The position numbers and the translations under genes are program-made. The notes beneath the pieces were generated by a model, which saw only the letters and a program-made list of their open reading frames with translations, was not told where the DNA came from and made no database searches. This document shows, one piece after another, positions 47,001 to 57,600 of a stretch of DNA of 64,000 bases. The DNA comes from Protonemura montana. Taxonomy: Eukaryota > Arthropoda > Insecta > Plecoptera > Nemouridae. Position 1 is the first letter of the stretch; every line of letters begins with the position of its first letter. The stretch is from the NCBI GenBank assembly GCA_947568835.1, contig OX387602.1, positions 31,468,242 through 31,532,241 of the forward strand. Reading direction: 5' to 3'.

Positions 47001-49390
47001 AGTTTAGTGCTAGGGTTGGCATACCTGCAGCAGCTAGGAGATGAGCTGCCTCCTTGTTCTCGGTGACAGTGGCGTAGAGGGCCGAGCAAGCATCGCTATG
47101 AGGTTCGCTTGCCTCCCAGACCGTGTCTGGGCCGTTGGAAGTTCTCATGCGCTCCTGATCCACTGGCAGGTCAGGCAGACTTCGATTGGCTGTCGAGGTG
47201 GCAACCCTGCAAACACACCAACAACGTTCGTTCCGATCACGCTGCCGTTCCGTTCTGGTAACTTCATATGTACCAACTTGAGACACTTAAGTCAATTATT
47301 ATTATTTGTGGTGTTTAACGACGCACTGTTTTGACATCTGGCCATGCGGCACTGGTCTAATGGCGTCGGTGAATGAGTGGACGATGATGAGGATGATGAT
47401 GAACCTAACCTAGTCTAGAAGGGAGGAGGGGAAACCCGGTGCCGGCACGTAGCCTACTCCTGTCGAAGACCAAGGGGACCACTGGCTTAACGTCCCTTCC
47501 GAAGGACGGTACAACGTGAACAACAGGATTCCTCCACAAATCCATGCTGTCGAGAGGTTGATAAGCAAGGCGAGTGAAGTTGCTGTACTAACTTTCATCC
47601 CTCTAACCTCTCTCCCGAACAGAACTGGTCATGTGTATGATGGTCACCCATCCAATACCTGACCTAGCGCAGTGTTGCTTAACTTTCATCCCTCCAACCT
47701 CTCACCCGAACAGAACTGGTCATGTGTATGATGGTCACCCATCCAATACCTGACCTAGCGCAGTGTTGCTTAACTTTCATCCCTCCAACCTCTCACCCGA
47801 ACAGAACTGGTCATGTGTATGATGGTCACCCATCCAATACCTGACCTAGCGCAGTGTTGCTTAACTTTCATCCCTCCAACCTCTCTCCCGAACAGAACTG
47901 GTCATGTGTATGATGGTCACCCATCCAATACCTGACCCAGCACAGTGTTGCTTAACTTTCATCCCTCCAACCTCTCACCCGAACAGAACTGACTTAAGTC
48001 AATAAATACTGCGTTAGCACCAATATAACGCAACCTTCATATTTGGACCAGGATTAAAAGGAAAAATGCATCTATAAAAACCCAGAACGTAATGCAAATG
48101 TTGCTTTTAGTAGACTATTTCCAGTAAAATATATCGCATCGTATTTTGGCTAATGCATTGATCATCAAAAAACCTACTTGGATTAAATCCCAACATTTCT
48201 ATTCCAGGTTTCCTTTTTTGAAATAATCCTCTATATTGTAATTGCAATAATTTTAATAAAAATGGTTTACCTTCTGTGAGCCTCGGCTGAATCCGCAGAC
48301 GTACGGTTATTGTCGACAATCGCTGGACTTCCATTTTCGCAGTGATAGTTCGTATCGAGGTTTTCTTCTGGGTTTGTGATTTTCACCAAACCAGCGAGTC
48401 CCATCAGTTCATTCCTAGGACAGACGTAGAAAGTAATTTCAAGCTTATCACAAGTTAATGGGATAATATTATTTGCCATACAGGTGGAATGAAAGTAGCG
48501 TAGGATTTGGAATGGGTGCGCATGGGTAAAACGCAAAACATTCGTGCTGGCATTGCAACCATTTGCAAATTTTATATTCCAAGCCAGACAGTTCAAATCA
48601 TTTATGTCAATATCATTATTATCATCATTATTATATATTATTATCATTCAAATCAAATCAAGCCAGACAAATCATTTATGCCCTAATGAAAGCAGATCTG
48701 TTGTGAGTTGATTTATATCAGAAAGTTTATGTTGCTCTCCATGGCACGAACTAGAGACTGTTTCCACGTTTATTTATGGACGTTCTGATGAGATAAGTTT
48801 AGGCATTCAACCGATGAGTTTCATAGCCAACAAGGTATTGTTTTATTGATTGATTCTGTTTAACGACGAACTGTTTTGACATCTGGTCATGCGGCACTGG
48901 TCTAATGGCGTTCGGTGAATGAGTAGATGATGATGAACCTAACATAGAATAGAAGGGAGGAGGGGAAACCCAGTGCCTACTGAGCACCAAGGTGACCACT
49001 GGCTTAACGTCCCTTCCGAAGGACGGTACAAGGCGAACAACAGGATTCCTCCACAAATCCATGCTGTTGAGAGGTTGATAAGCAAGGCGAATGAAGTCGC
49101 TTTACTAACTTTCATCCCTCCAATCTCTCTCCCAAACAGATCTGGTTATGTGTATGATGGTTACCCATCAAATACTCAGTGCAGTGTCGCTAAACTTTGG
49201 TAATCTCATGAGAACCGGTGTTTGCAACACACCAAACCGTTCGGTCCTCATTTTTATTTCTCAGGTTTTGAAGGTTAGGTACTTACTTTGGCGCTTTCTT
49301 TCTGCAGCCACAGATGCAGGCAAACAATACGACAAGTAGAGCAACTACTACCGCGGCTGAGACAAGCCAGTGCTCAACATTGCTCAACAT
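41047..49390 (-). CDS. PAG1/Cbp-like transmembrane adaptor with about 40 tyrosine sites
   Basis: Nine exons: 49390-49287, 48414-48271, 47206-47025, 46557-46414, 46034-45738, 45562-45449, 43562-43386, 43011-42818, 42213-41047. The sum is 2523 nt, i.e. 840 residues, all phases matching. The start ATG at 49390 has an in-frame TGA upstream. Exon 1 gives a short outside segment (MLSNVEHW), one membrane span (about 9-27) and a juxtamembrane CICGCRKK, like the palmitoylated Cys motifs of LAT, PAG and NTAL. The rest is predicted cytoplasmic, disordered and Pro/Ser-rich, with repeated Yxx[ILVF]: LYATV, YAQL, YDKL, YSQV, YTTV, YADI, YAQI, YAKV, then 26 tyrosines in the last exon including a run of PNYESV/PNYDSV. 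LYATV and DYESI-type sites and a LPDLP motif recall vertebrate PAG1, which recruits Csk to Src-family kinases in lipid rafts. Human PAG1 is about half this length; its C-terminal PDZ ligand (TRL) is absent here (ends DVRVN). Homology is inferred from architecture and motifs. Confidence 0.8.
41213..41443 (-). repeat. In-frame tandem repeat coding PNYESVAS(L/P)G
   Basis: Eight near-identical 30-bp units in the last exon of the PAG-like gene encode consecutive PN-Y-(E/D)-(S/T)-V peptides separated by four residues. DNA identity between units is high (CTCGTAGTTGGGGCC recurs), pointing to recent slippage or unequal exchange while the frame and the tyrosine are kept. Confidence 0.95.
43148..43300 (-). 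repeat. Hammerhead-family repeat, partial copy
   Basis: From TTAGACTCATGTCTACTTGA to CAAGGGTAAGAGCAG; same family as 63405-63690, inverted, inside the intron between exons 8 and 7 of the PAG-like gene. Confidence 0.85.
43665..44610 (+). repeat. About 103-bp minisatellite in PAG-like intron 6
   Basis: About nine to ten units each with CCTAGGTCT(A/G)AGGTGTATTT, a run of TTTA, then AACTTAGGTACAAGTATACC and GGTGGTTAGTGCTAGTAGGC. The spacing of CCTAGGTCT is 103 bp in the later units and shorter in the first ones, where TTTA repeats are fewer. Confidence 0.95.
44615..45300 (+). repeat. Probable LINE tail with (TTA)n end (PAG-like intron 6)
   Basis: Frame text LWLSTFKHTSHEILNRNCHN followed by FKTKLNAF near 44690-44770 looks like the LINE C-terminal FK..LK..L motif. 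Sequence to ACAATAAACTTATTATTATT at 45275-45300 would be its 3' end. Weak but consistent. Confidence 0.4.
45340..45730. repeat. tRNA-SINE head (+) and SINE tail (-) around exon 6
   Basis: 45350-45425 is a plus-strand tRNA-like head ending GGTTCGAGTCCCCGTTTGGG just before the donor side of exon 6. 45640-45735 is a minus-oriented 3' part (GCAAACGCTTGCAATGCGCG ... GATGCCCAAACGG) touching the donor side of exon 5. Confidence 0.75.
46080..46350 (+). repeat. Hammerhead-family repeat with intact core-like motif
   Basis: An inverted composite of the family: 46098-46190 is in minus and 46215-46350 in plus orientation. The plus part has CTGAAGA (46254-46260), a 5-bp pairable arm GTAAC / GTTGC, then GAAACGTC (46280-46287) followed by GGG, which can pair with CCT before CTGAAGA. 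Confidence 0.7.
46638..46850 (+). mobile_element. tRNA-SINE with four tandem heads (PAG-like intron 3)
   Basis: Four direct 52-bp units start at 46639, 46691, 46743 and 46795, each with TAGCTCAATTGGTTAGAGCA (A-box) and truncated before the B-box. A SINE tail fragment (GCATTGCAAGCATTTGCAAT) follows at 46900-46940. Confidence 0.9.
47297..47995 (-). mobile_element. 5S-derived SINE with four tandem heads (PAG-like intron 2)
   Basis: Minus orientation. Head units have their C-box region at 47652, 47743, 47834 and 47925 (exact 91-bp period). The body runs to a 3' end CGTCGTTAAACACCACAAAT with short (TAA)n at 47297-47310. Confidence 0.9.
48842..49255 (-). mobile_element. 5S-derived SINE, single head, diverged (PAG-like intron 1)
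   Basis: Same structure as 2569-3012 with more substitutions (head GGTTACCCATCAAATACTCA on plus strand). The 3' end (GTTCGTCGTTAAACAGAATC on minus) differs from the other copies and lacks the TAA tail. Confidence 0.85.
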
Positions 49391-51688
49391 TCTTGTTCAT
49401 TCCATGTCAATCAAGTCGCGGATGTCCCGATTGCTGCTTCGCAACCTTAATTTAGAACAAAATTTGAATCTTGCAGAAAGCAAGTGTTGTCAGCCATTTC
49501 GTCGCGCCTGGCGACTTGTTCTTGATGTAAGAAGAAAATAAAAAAAAATCTAAGTAAAGATAGCAAGAGAAAATGTGTACGAATTAGTTATAATGTGGCA
49601 TAACCATAGTGCCATGACAAACTAAACTGATTTTGAAAAGGCAGAAGAGAATCACCCTTCTTACTGATCGATGCTGCATTTTGAGTCGCCTTTCTTTCAG
49701 CCAACATCTCAGAATTCTAGGCACTACATCACAATCGGCTGCAATGTGAACTTTATCGCAGTTCCAGATTTTCAGATTAGTATTAAAGTGGCGACTTGAC
49801 AGACTGACAAGCGGTATGAAAAATCCCATCCAAGATCTCATTAGCATTGCGTGACCTCGCCAGCTGTTCTTGACACTAGTGGATGCTTAGCTCGCAAAAT
49901 CTACAACGACATCTAAAGGCACCAACTCAACATAGCGCATCGACAAAAGAGCCTACAAAACCCATAAGCGCTAGCCTTCAGCTAGCGAAAATGAAGAAGT
50001 GGTACTCCCTTGAAATTTTCATAGATGATAGAGTACGTGACGGGCTTTCGACCCACGATAGTCTAAATTTTTGGCCCAGCCCTGGACAAAAAAAGGCTAA
50101 CTTGCACTAAAATTTGCCTTTCATTTATTTGCACGAAAATGAAGGGGGGCTACTTCCTTGAAATTTTCACAGATGATAGAGTACGTGATGGGCTTTCGAT
50201 CCGTGATAGTCTAAATTTTTGGCCCAGCCCTGGACAAAAAAAGGCTAACTTTTACCAAAATTTGCCTTTCATTTATTTCACTATTCATGTGAAACAGCGA
50301 TTACAAAAAATAACACGTTGTTCCAGGAGCGTGCACACTATTGCAAGGTGACTTTGTCGTTTTATATAGATATTTGGGCGCCTTGCTGGTCAATTATTTC
50401 TATACTTCTTGTGGTTTCATAGCTCCTAGCTCCTGAATGTACATCCAGGACTCCAGTTAGCATCTGTCAGTCGAATTAGGGCACATGAAATCATTTACTG
50501 AAAAACTTAATAAAACACTGATGACTGAACATTTTACAAAAAATTACCTTTATTGTGTACATAATATAAAGGAATCACACAACACGTTAGCAAGACTAGA
50601 TAATGGTTTGTTATTGTTTGACGTATTACATTCAGTCACATGCTCAATACAAATGTGTTCATGTCAAACCGCTCGCACATGGGCTTTGTCCTTAGACCCA
50701 AGCAAGCATTTTAGCAGCTGAAATTTACATCCTCTCAGACATAGCAAAACCATCAGTACAAGGACCACTACACAGCACTTTGCACTAGAAAACTGTCCCA
50801 ATCTTCTGCAACCTGAAACCAGCTGGCATCTGTCATCCAAATCTAACCTAACCTGGTCTACTGCCAGAGGTCTGGAATTGTTCTGGAAAGTTGAAGGGCT
50901 GCATGCACAGACGCAGAGGATGGAATGGAGTGAAGATTGAACAGCTGCAGGAAAGATCACCGAGGATGGAATGGAGTGAAGATTGAAGGGCTACAGAGTG
51001 ACAAGATGTTAGGCTAGCAGGAAGCCCATTGCAGATGAAGGAATCTTGACAATTTCATACCATCGGTACCAACTGTGGAGGTCAGGGAAATTTGTGCGCA
51101 AAGCAGACAGTTGACATTGAGCCCGGCAGGTCGAGGGTGAGTTGTGCGTCATGGGGGGCAGGAACATACCACACACTAAAAGTTTACTAAAGCCAATACG
51201 TTGCAGGCGACTGGAGGCATTAAGCTCTGTTTAGAGCCGATCAGAGCAATTGATTTAAGGGAAATATCTGTTCAAGACAAGAATCACTCAGCGTTTCTCA
51301 CGACTACCATCCTTATCTCGTTACGTTCAACATGCTTACGATAAAAGTATGGAAAAATAATACTGTACGACACGCTAAGCTGTATTAAAACGGGGATTTA
51401 CAAAAAGCTAATATTTCACAGAGAACTTCCTTTGCGTACGGCTGGAACGAACTTATGCACCTATTTTGATCAGATAAATAAATAAATTTATGATTTGATA
51501 GTATTGAAGAGTACAACTTATACTAGAGAAATAGTCCTATCATTATTTACACAGCGTCCACTGATTATGTGATTCACAAAACATCATCAACCGCATGAAT
51601 GCCGCATCGTTATTACTCTTTTAAAAATTATTTCCATCTCTCGTGTCAACGCCATCGCATGCCGAGGCATGTCCACGAAACTGCATCA
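49391..51688. other. Spacer between the PAG-like and FSTL genes
   Basis: Must hold the promoter of the PAG-like gene and the 3' UTR of the FSTL gene. It contains a direct duplication of about 145 bp (49988-50130 and 50138-50280; shared GATGATAGAGTACGTGA and TTTTTGGCCCAGCCCTGGAC) and a short repeat of AGGATGGAATGGAGTGAAGA near 50918 and 50963. No gene recognised. Confidence 0.6.
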
Positions 51689-54600
51689 TCACTGAAGCTG
51701 CATCGTAACCCAGACAACGTTCCTCGGATGGACCAGGCCGCCGATCTCACAGTTCACCGTCCGCGACTCTCCGTTGACGACGAAGAGGGCCTCGTTGGCG
51801 GGGGTCACCATGTAGTGGCCGAACACGCCCGACGCCGCAATCGGTCTGTTGGGCGTGCCCCACTGCGCTATCGACGGCTGCATTGCCTTGCCAACGCCAG
51901 TGATCATCTCCACCTTGCCTGCAAGACGGGACACAGTCAGCAAGCTCTGCCCAGTCACACAATCTTACCAAACGTTAGGCGTGTGGGAAACACTGGTCCT
52001 TGTGAGATCACCGAAGTTAAGCAACACAGCGCTGAGTCAGGTATTGGATGGGTGACCATCATACACATGACCAGTTCTGTTCGGGAGAGAGGTTGGAGGG
52101 ATGAAAGTTAAGCAACACTGTGCTGGGTCAGGTATTGGATGAGTGACCATCATACACATGACCAGTTCTGTTCGGGAGAGAGATTGGAGGGATGAAAGTT
52201 AAGCAACACTGCGCTGAGTCAGGTATTGAATGGGTGACCATCATACACATGACCAGTTCTGTTCGGGAGAGAGGTTGGAGGGATGAAAGTTAAGCAACAC
52301 TGCGCTGGGTCAGGTATTGAATGGGTGACCATCATACACATGACCAGTTCTGTTCGGGAGAGAGGTTGAAGGGATGAAAGCTAAGCAACACTGCGCTGAG
52401 TCAGGTATTGGATGGGTGATCATCATACACAAGACCAGTTCTGTTCGGGAGAAAGGTTGGAGGGATGAAAGTTAGTACAGCAACTTCACTTGCCTTGCTT
52501 ATCAACCTCTCGACAGCATGGATTTGTGGAGGAATCCTGTTGTTCGCATTTTACTGTCCTTGGGAAGGGACGTGAAACCGGTGGTCCCCTTGGTCTTCGA
52601 CAGGAGTAGGCTACGTGCCGGCACCGGGTTTCCCCTCCTCCCTTCTATGCTAGGTTAGGTTCCTCATCATCAACTCATTCACCGACGCCATTAGACCAGT
52701 GCCGCATGGCCAGAAGTCAAAACAACGCGTCGTTACACACCACAAATAAATAAATATTACAAATTATTTCAATCCTATCAGAAGTACTTGTCTTTTGATT
52801 TATCAGTGTTTTCAGGGTCAATTAGTTATTCCTACCTTTTTCTTGCCCATTCCACAAAGATATGCCGGTAAACGCTGCCAGGAAAGTGGGAGGAGACTCA
52901 CCTGACACAAGGTTGAGGAAGAGAATGTCCTCCTTGTCAGAGGCACTGGCGTAGAGGTCGTAGCCGTGGGTGGTCTGCGACGGATAGAACGCAATGTCGC
53001 TGATGTTTAGCGTAGTCTTCACGTCGAACGAGAACTTGAGTCCACCCGCTGAGGGGCAAAACAAACGCTTGTAGCCCAGGTATATCATGGTCTAGCATAG
53101 GAGGTTCAATGGTAGATTCAACGTTTGGTAGCCATGGAGATGCTGAGATCGCCTGACAGAGCTTCTCAATTCTGCTATCTTATGTTACCACGGGTATATC
53201 ATGGCCTAGCATAGGAGGTTCAATGTTTGATTCAACGTTTGGTGGCCATGGAGCCATGGAATTTAGTAACATTCCGCTAAACGAAACGATAGGAATCTGA
53301 AAGACAAATAGTATGAAGTTTAGATTGTGAAACTAAGTGTTGACTGACCTGCGACCTCCTGTACGACGAGCGTGACCCCGCGATGGTCTCGATCCAGTGT
53401 GACCACGCTGCGGCTGTTGGGAGAAACATGCGGTCGCCCGAACAGACCGGCCTTGTGGCTGACCACCGTGTCTGTCAGGTAGTCCAGCAGTAGCTGGCCC
53501 GTAGCACGCCCAGTTACAGGCTCCTCACACTCCAACACCACAAACCCATCTGTAAGAATAACATGGATAGAGCATAGGATCCAGCCAGCTGATCTCAAAT
53601 AACCTGGATAGAACATAGGATCCAGCCAGCTGATCTCAATGCTAATTTTAGAGTTTTTAAATGTGTTTTTTTGTTTATTCAAGTGATGAAAGCTACAAAA
53701 ACCAAGAAAGCTACTGATGAAAACACATGAAATAGCACGGTCTCTTTGAAAGAACTAAAAATCAGGGCCTTGACTTTTTTATGACAGCTGCTAACCAGGT
53801 TTAGAAGATCATTGCTTGAGAGTTGCAAGCGGTAAAACAGAGGAAGACATGGGAAAATATCGAAAGTGATAGTTTTTAGACTCATGTCTACATGATTTAT
53901 CCTTAGCACTAGTTTTAACAAAAACTATTTGAACTGGGTTTTGAATGCTAAGTGAATCAGCTGATTCGGCAACAAGCCCAGTGACAACTCACAGAGTGCG
54001 GAGAATCGAACGTGTCTTGGGACGCAGTTGTATGGCGTGAGGTCCACGCTACGTATGTACCGCATGTTGGCCAAGTCCAGCTTGTAGAGTCCACGCTGAT
54101 TCGTATGAGTCACATAACCGTACTTGAACGCGTGGCTCATGTCCTGCGCCGGCGGGATGAACAGTCCGCGCACGAGATCGAACTGCCCGTCTATCGGCTC
54201 GGGATGGACCGTGTGGTGTTTGCGCTTCTGTGCCCCGTCGCGGATGACCTGGATTGTCTTGACGCCGGCGTCGTGTTCGCTGCGCCAGTTCAACACCCAG
54301 ACCTGGTCCAGGTGCGGCACGTAGTGGAGCTCGACCGGGTACTTGTCCGTCACAACGACCTGCGAGATTTTATTTATTTATTTAAAGCGGCGGACAAGTA
54401 CATAGTATTTGTTTGTGCTTTTTACGATAACTTGTTAACAATAAAGTGACAATAGTAATTACTAGGTCATGCAGGCCAAGTGGTCATGAAATGGGGGAAC
54501 CAAAATCAAAAGATGCATTCAAGCAGTCAACCTTACAAAGTGCATGCCTGTCAAACATGGGCAACACTTAAAATAATTACCAACAAATTACTATCTATCT

Positions 54601-57600
54601 AAATAAAACAATCAGAAAATGTAATCTACAATCTAAGGTTAGATGCATTTAGGAAGCTTGAACTAGGTAATTGTTATAATTTTATGTGGTTCTTTTGTTA
54701 TTGGAAAATTGTCAGGACTGCTCTTACCCTTGATAAAGTAACAGGTACAAGTTACGAAACGTTGGGAAATTTAGTTGTTCTTTACTTCGCATTCAAAACC
54801 CAGTTGAAATAGTTTTTTTTATTACTTTATTGCATTTTGTATTGGACATGTTCATATTCAGGAGGATCAATCGAACAATCAAATAAAGGTATCCAAGATG
54901 TACTCACGTCAACGACGACCATCTGAATCTTGCTGATGACCAGTATCCGATCCTTGTGGGGCTGAGCCACGTACACGTAACGATTGGCCACGTTGATCGC
55001 TTGGCCCCAGCTGCAGTTCACTCCTTTGTCTCCGCAAACGTACTCCTGCGCAGAGAGACACGAAGTTAACAAACCTGTAGCCATCGTGGGCAACGTTACG
55101 ATCAGCATACTTCGCAAGCCAAACATAAGGCAACTTATAACTGCATGCCTGGGATGATGATGAGGATCTTTTAAAAAATGTGAAATACTTATGTAAATTA
55201 GTATTTACATTCGCTTCACCCGATTTTTACCCGAATATTTACCCTACATTTACTTTACATTTACTACATTTACCCGACCATTCGCTTCGAGCAAGGAACA
55301 AAACACGCGGAAGAAGTCGATGATGAAAAAAAGAGGATATACCAGCCCTGCATCGTAGACTTGTCCAGACGATATCATATCCCTGTCGGAAAATGGGAGG
55401 TAGTGGACGCCTGCTGGTCGGTGCTCGGGGAGGAATACCGATGTTTTTCATTAACTTCCTCAAGCATTTCATCATCTCCCTCTCAATATTAGATTCAATA
55501 GTTCCTGCCGTTCTTAAATCATCAATTTGCATCTTACACAACCATTTATACAACAACAATTCATAATTACAATGTGTTCATTTCATAACCATAATCATAA
55601 ATAATATTAGTAACAAATTGTTAGCAGTAAGTGATTAGTAAGCTTGACCTTAATGGTCAACCATATCTATGGAAAGCTGTTGATTTTTAAATAAATTGAT
55701 TTTCTCTCTCAAACTAACAACAAAGTTGTATGTAATTGTATTGTAAATTCTATAAACACTATTGTAATTCTATTAGCCTCAGGTGATTATTGTCATACCA
55801 AAGCTATTAATAAATAAATAAATACACTTTGAGACTGATAGACTTTGATACCTGCATGCCGGGGATGATGTCTGTTGACTGGATTTGATGGTAAAGTCGA
55901 CACGCTGTAGGTTCGTAGACGGAGATGCCCCAGTCGTGGAAAGAGAAGAAACGCCGCTCTTCATTGGGTGCCGCTGAAAGCAAACAGTGAGGTTAGGGTT
56001 GACATGAAGTCAAGCCATCAAGCAGCATCTTTTACAACTTTTTAGATGAAATCTGATTTAAATTGCAAACGCTTGAAATGCGCGGGGTATTTTATTATTA
56101 TCAACACTATGACCGTCTCAAAAATTGATGCCCAAACGGGGACTTGAACCCCGATCGCCACCTGTCGCGGGTGTTGCTCTAACCAATTGAGCTACTTGGA
56201 CACTGGCTTTTTGTGACGATTTGAGTGTATTTGATGAGAATGACAGATAAGCTGGTCAAAGCTTATGGTAACGTACACTAGAAAATCAAAAAAATTGTAC
56301 AGGCCGTTTAAAAATGACAAAAAAGCAGCAAGACAGATTGTTGGGTCGGGACTCACTTGGCGTTGGGTCTTCCTGCACGATGAGGGAGGAGATGTCCCGC
56401 GTGACTCCTCCCACGTTGGTTGCCTGGCACATGTACGCCCCCGTGTCTGCGTAGCCGATGTTGTGCAGCTGCAGTTCCGTCCCGTTGCCGATGATCTCGT
56501 ACTTCGCGTTGCCCGCCTCCAGCCGCAGCGGCTCGTCATTCTTCAGCCACTCAACCTGAAACATAACCGCATTAAACAACGACCGAGCTCTTTTATTATT
56601 AACAACACTAGAACCGTCTCAAAAATTAATGCACAAACGCGGACTCGAACCCCGATCTCCACCTGTCGCGGGTGTTGCTCTAACCAATTGAGCTACTTGG
56701 ACACTGGCTTTTTGAGACGATTTTAGTGTATTTGATGAGAATCGTAAAAAAAACCACATCGAGTCTCACAAATATTGTACAAATTAAACCATGAATGAAT
56801 GAATAGTTAAACCGTTGAGTGTGCAAGTTCTAGGTAGAGAAACAACGTCAATGTTACAGTCTCTGCGTGAAAGATGGCCGCCAAATGACTACCTTACCGA
56901 CAAAAATGCAGAGTACCGGAACATCACGTTAAGTGGAGCCACTGTCGTATGAAATTTAATTTCGATATTTCTCGTAGGTTACTCGCTTTTTAATATCGTC
57001 ACGTGTTTATCAATTGTTGAGGTAAACATTGATGGAGATTTTTTGAGCATGAAAAGTCTCAAAAGTGAGTTAACCTACGAGAAATATCGAAATAAAATTT
57101 CATACGACAGTGGCTCCACTTAACGTGACGTTCCGGTACTCTGCATTTTTGTCGGTAAGGTAGTCATTTGGCGGCCATCTTTCACGCAGAGACTGTAACA
57201 TTGACGTTCTGTCTCTACCTAGAACCTGCACTCAACGGTTTAACCAATCATTGCTACATCTTTATGGGGTCTTGCAAGGCCGACGCCCACCAACGCTGTC
57301 GGGAGCGGCTCACCTTGGGAAACGGCTCTCCGACCACGTGGCAAAGCATCGATCCCTCCTCTCCAGGCCTCCTGGACTGGATCCGTGGAGTCACCTTCAC
57401 TTCCGGAATCGCTGTAACAGGAGACATGACACATGACTAGGGTTGCCATAACAAACATTTCGGAAGGCAAGACAAATTTTAACGAACGAAAAGTAGTTAG
57501 GCCGGAGGCTCGGGGGAGAGACAGAGCTCCCCAAAAAATAAGGGTGTCGATGTGGGAACAGGATTTGAGGGCCATTTTCAGCAAATTTACGTGTTTTAGA

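Noticed and set aside
49287-51689. FSTL and PAG-like exons as a single transmembrane gene
   Set aside because: The FSTL frame ends in a stop right after its conserved C-terminus, and the membrane exon has its own ATG with an upstream in-frame stop.
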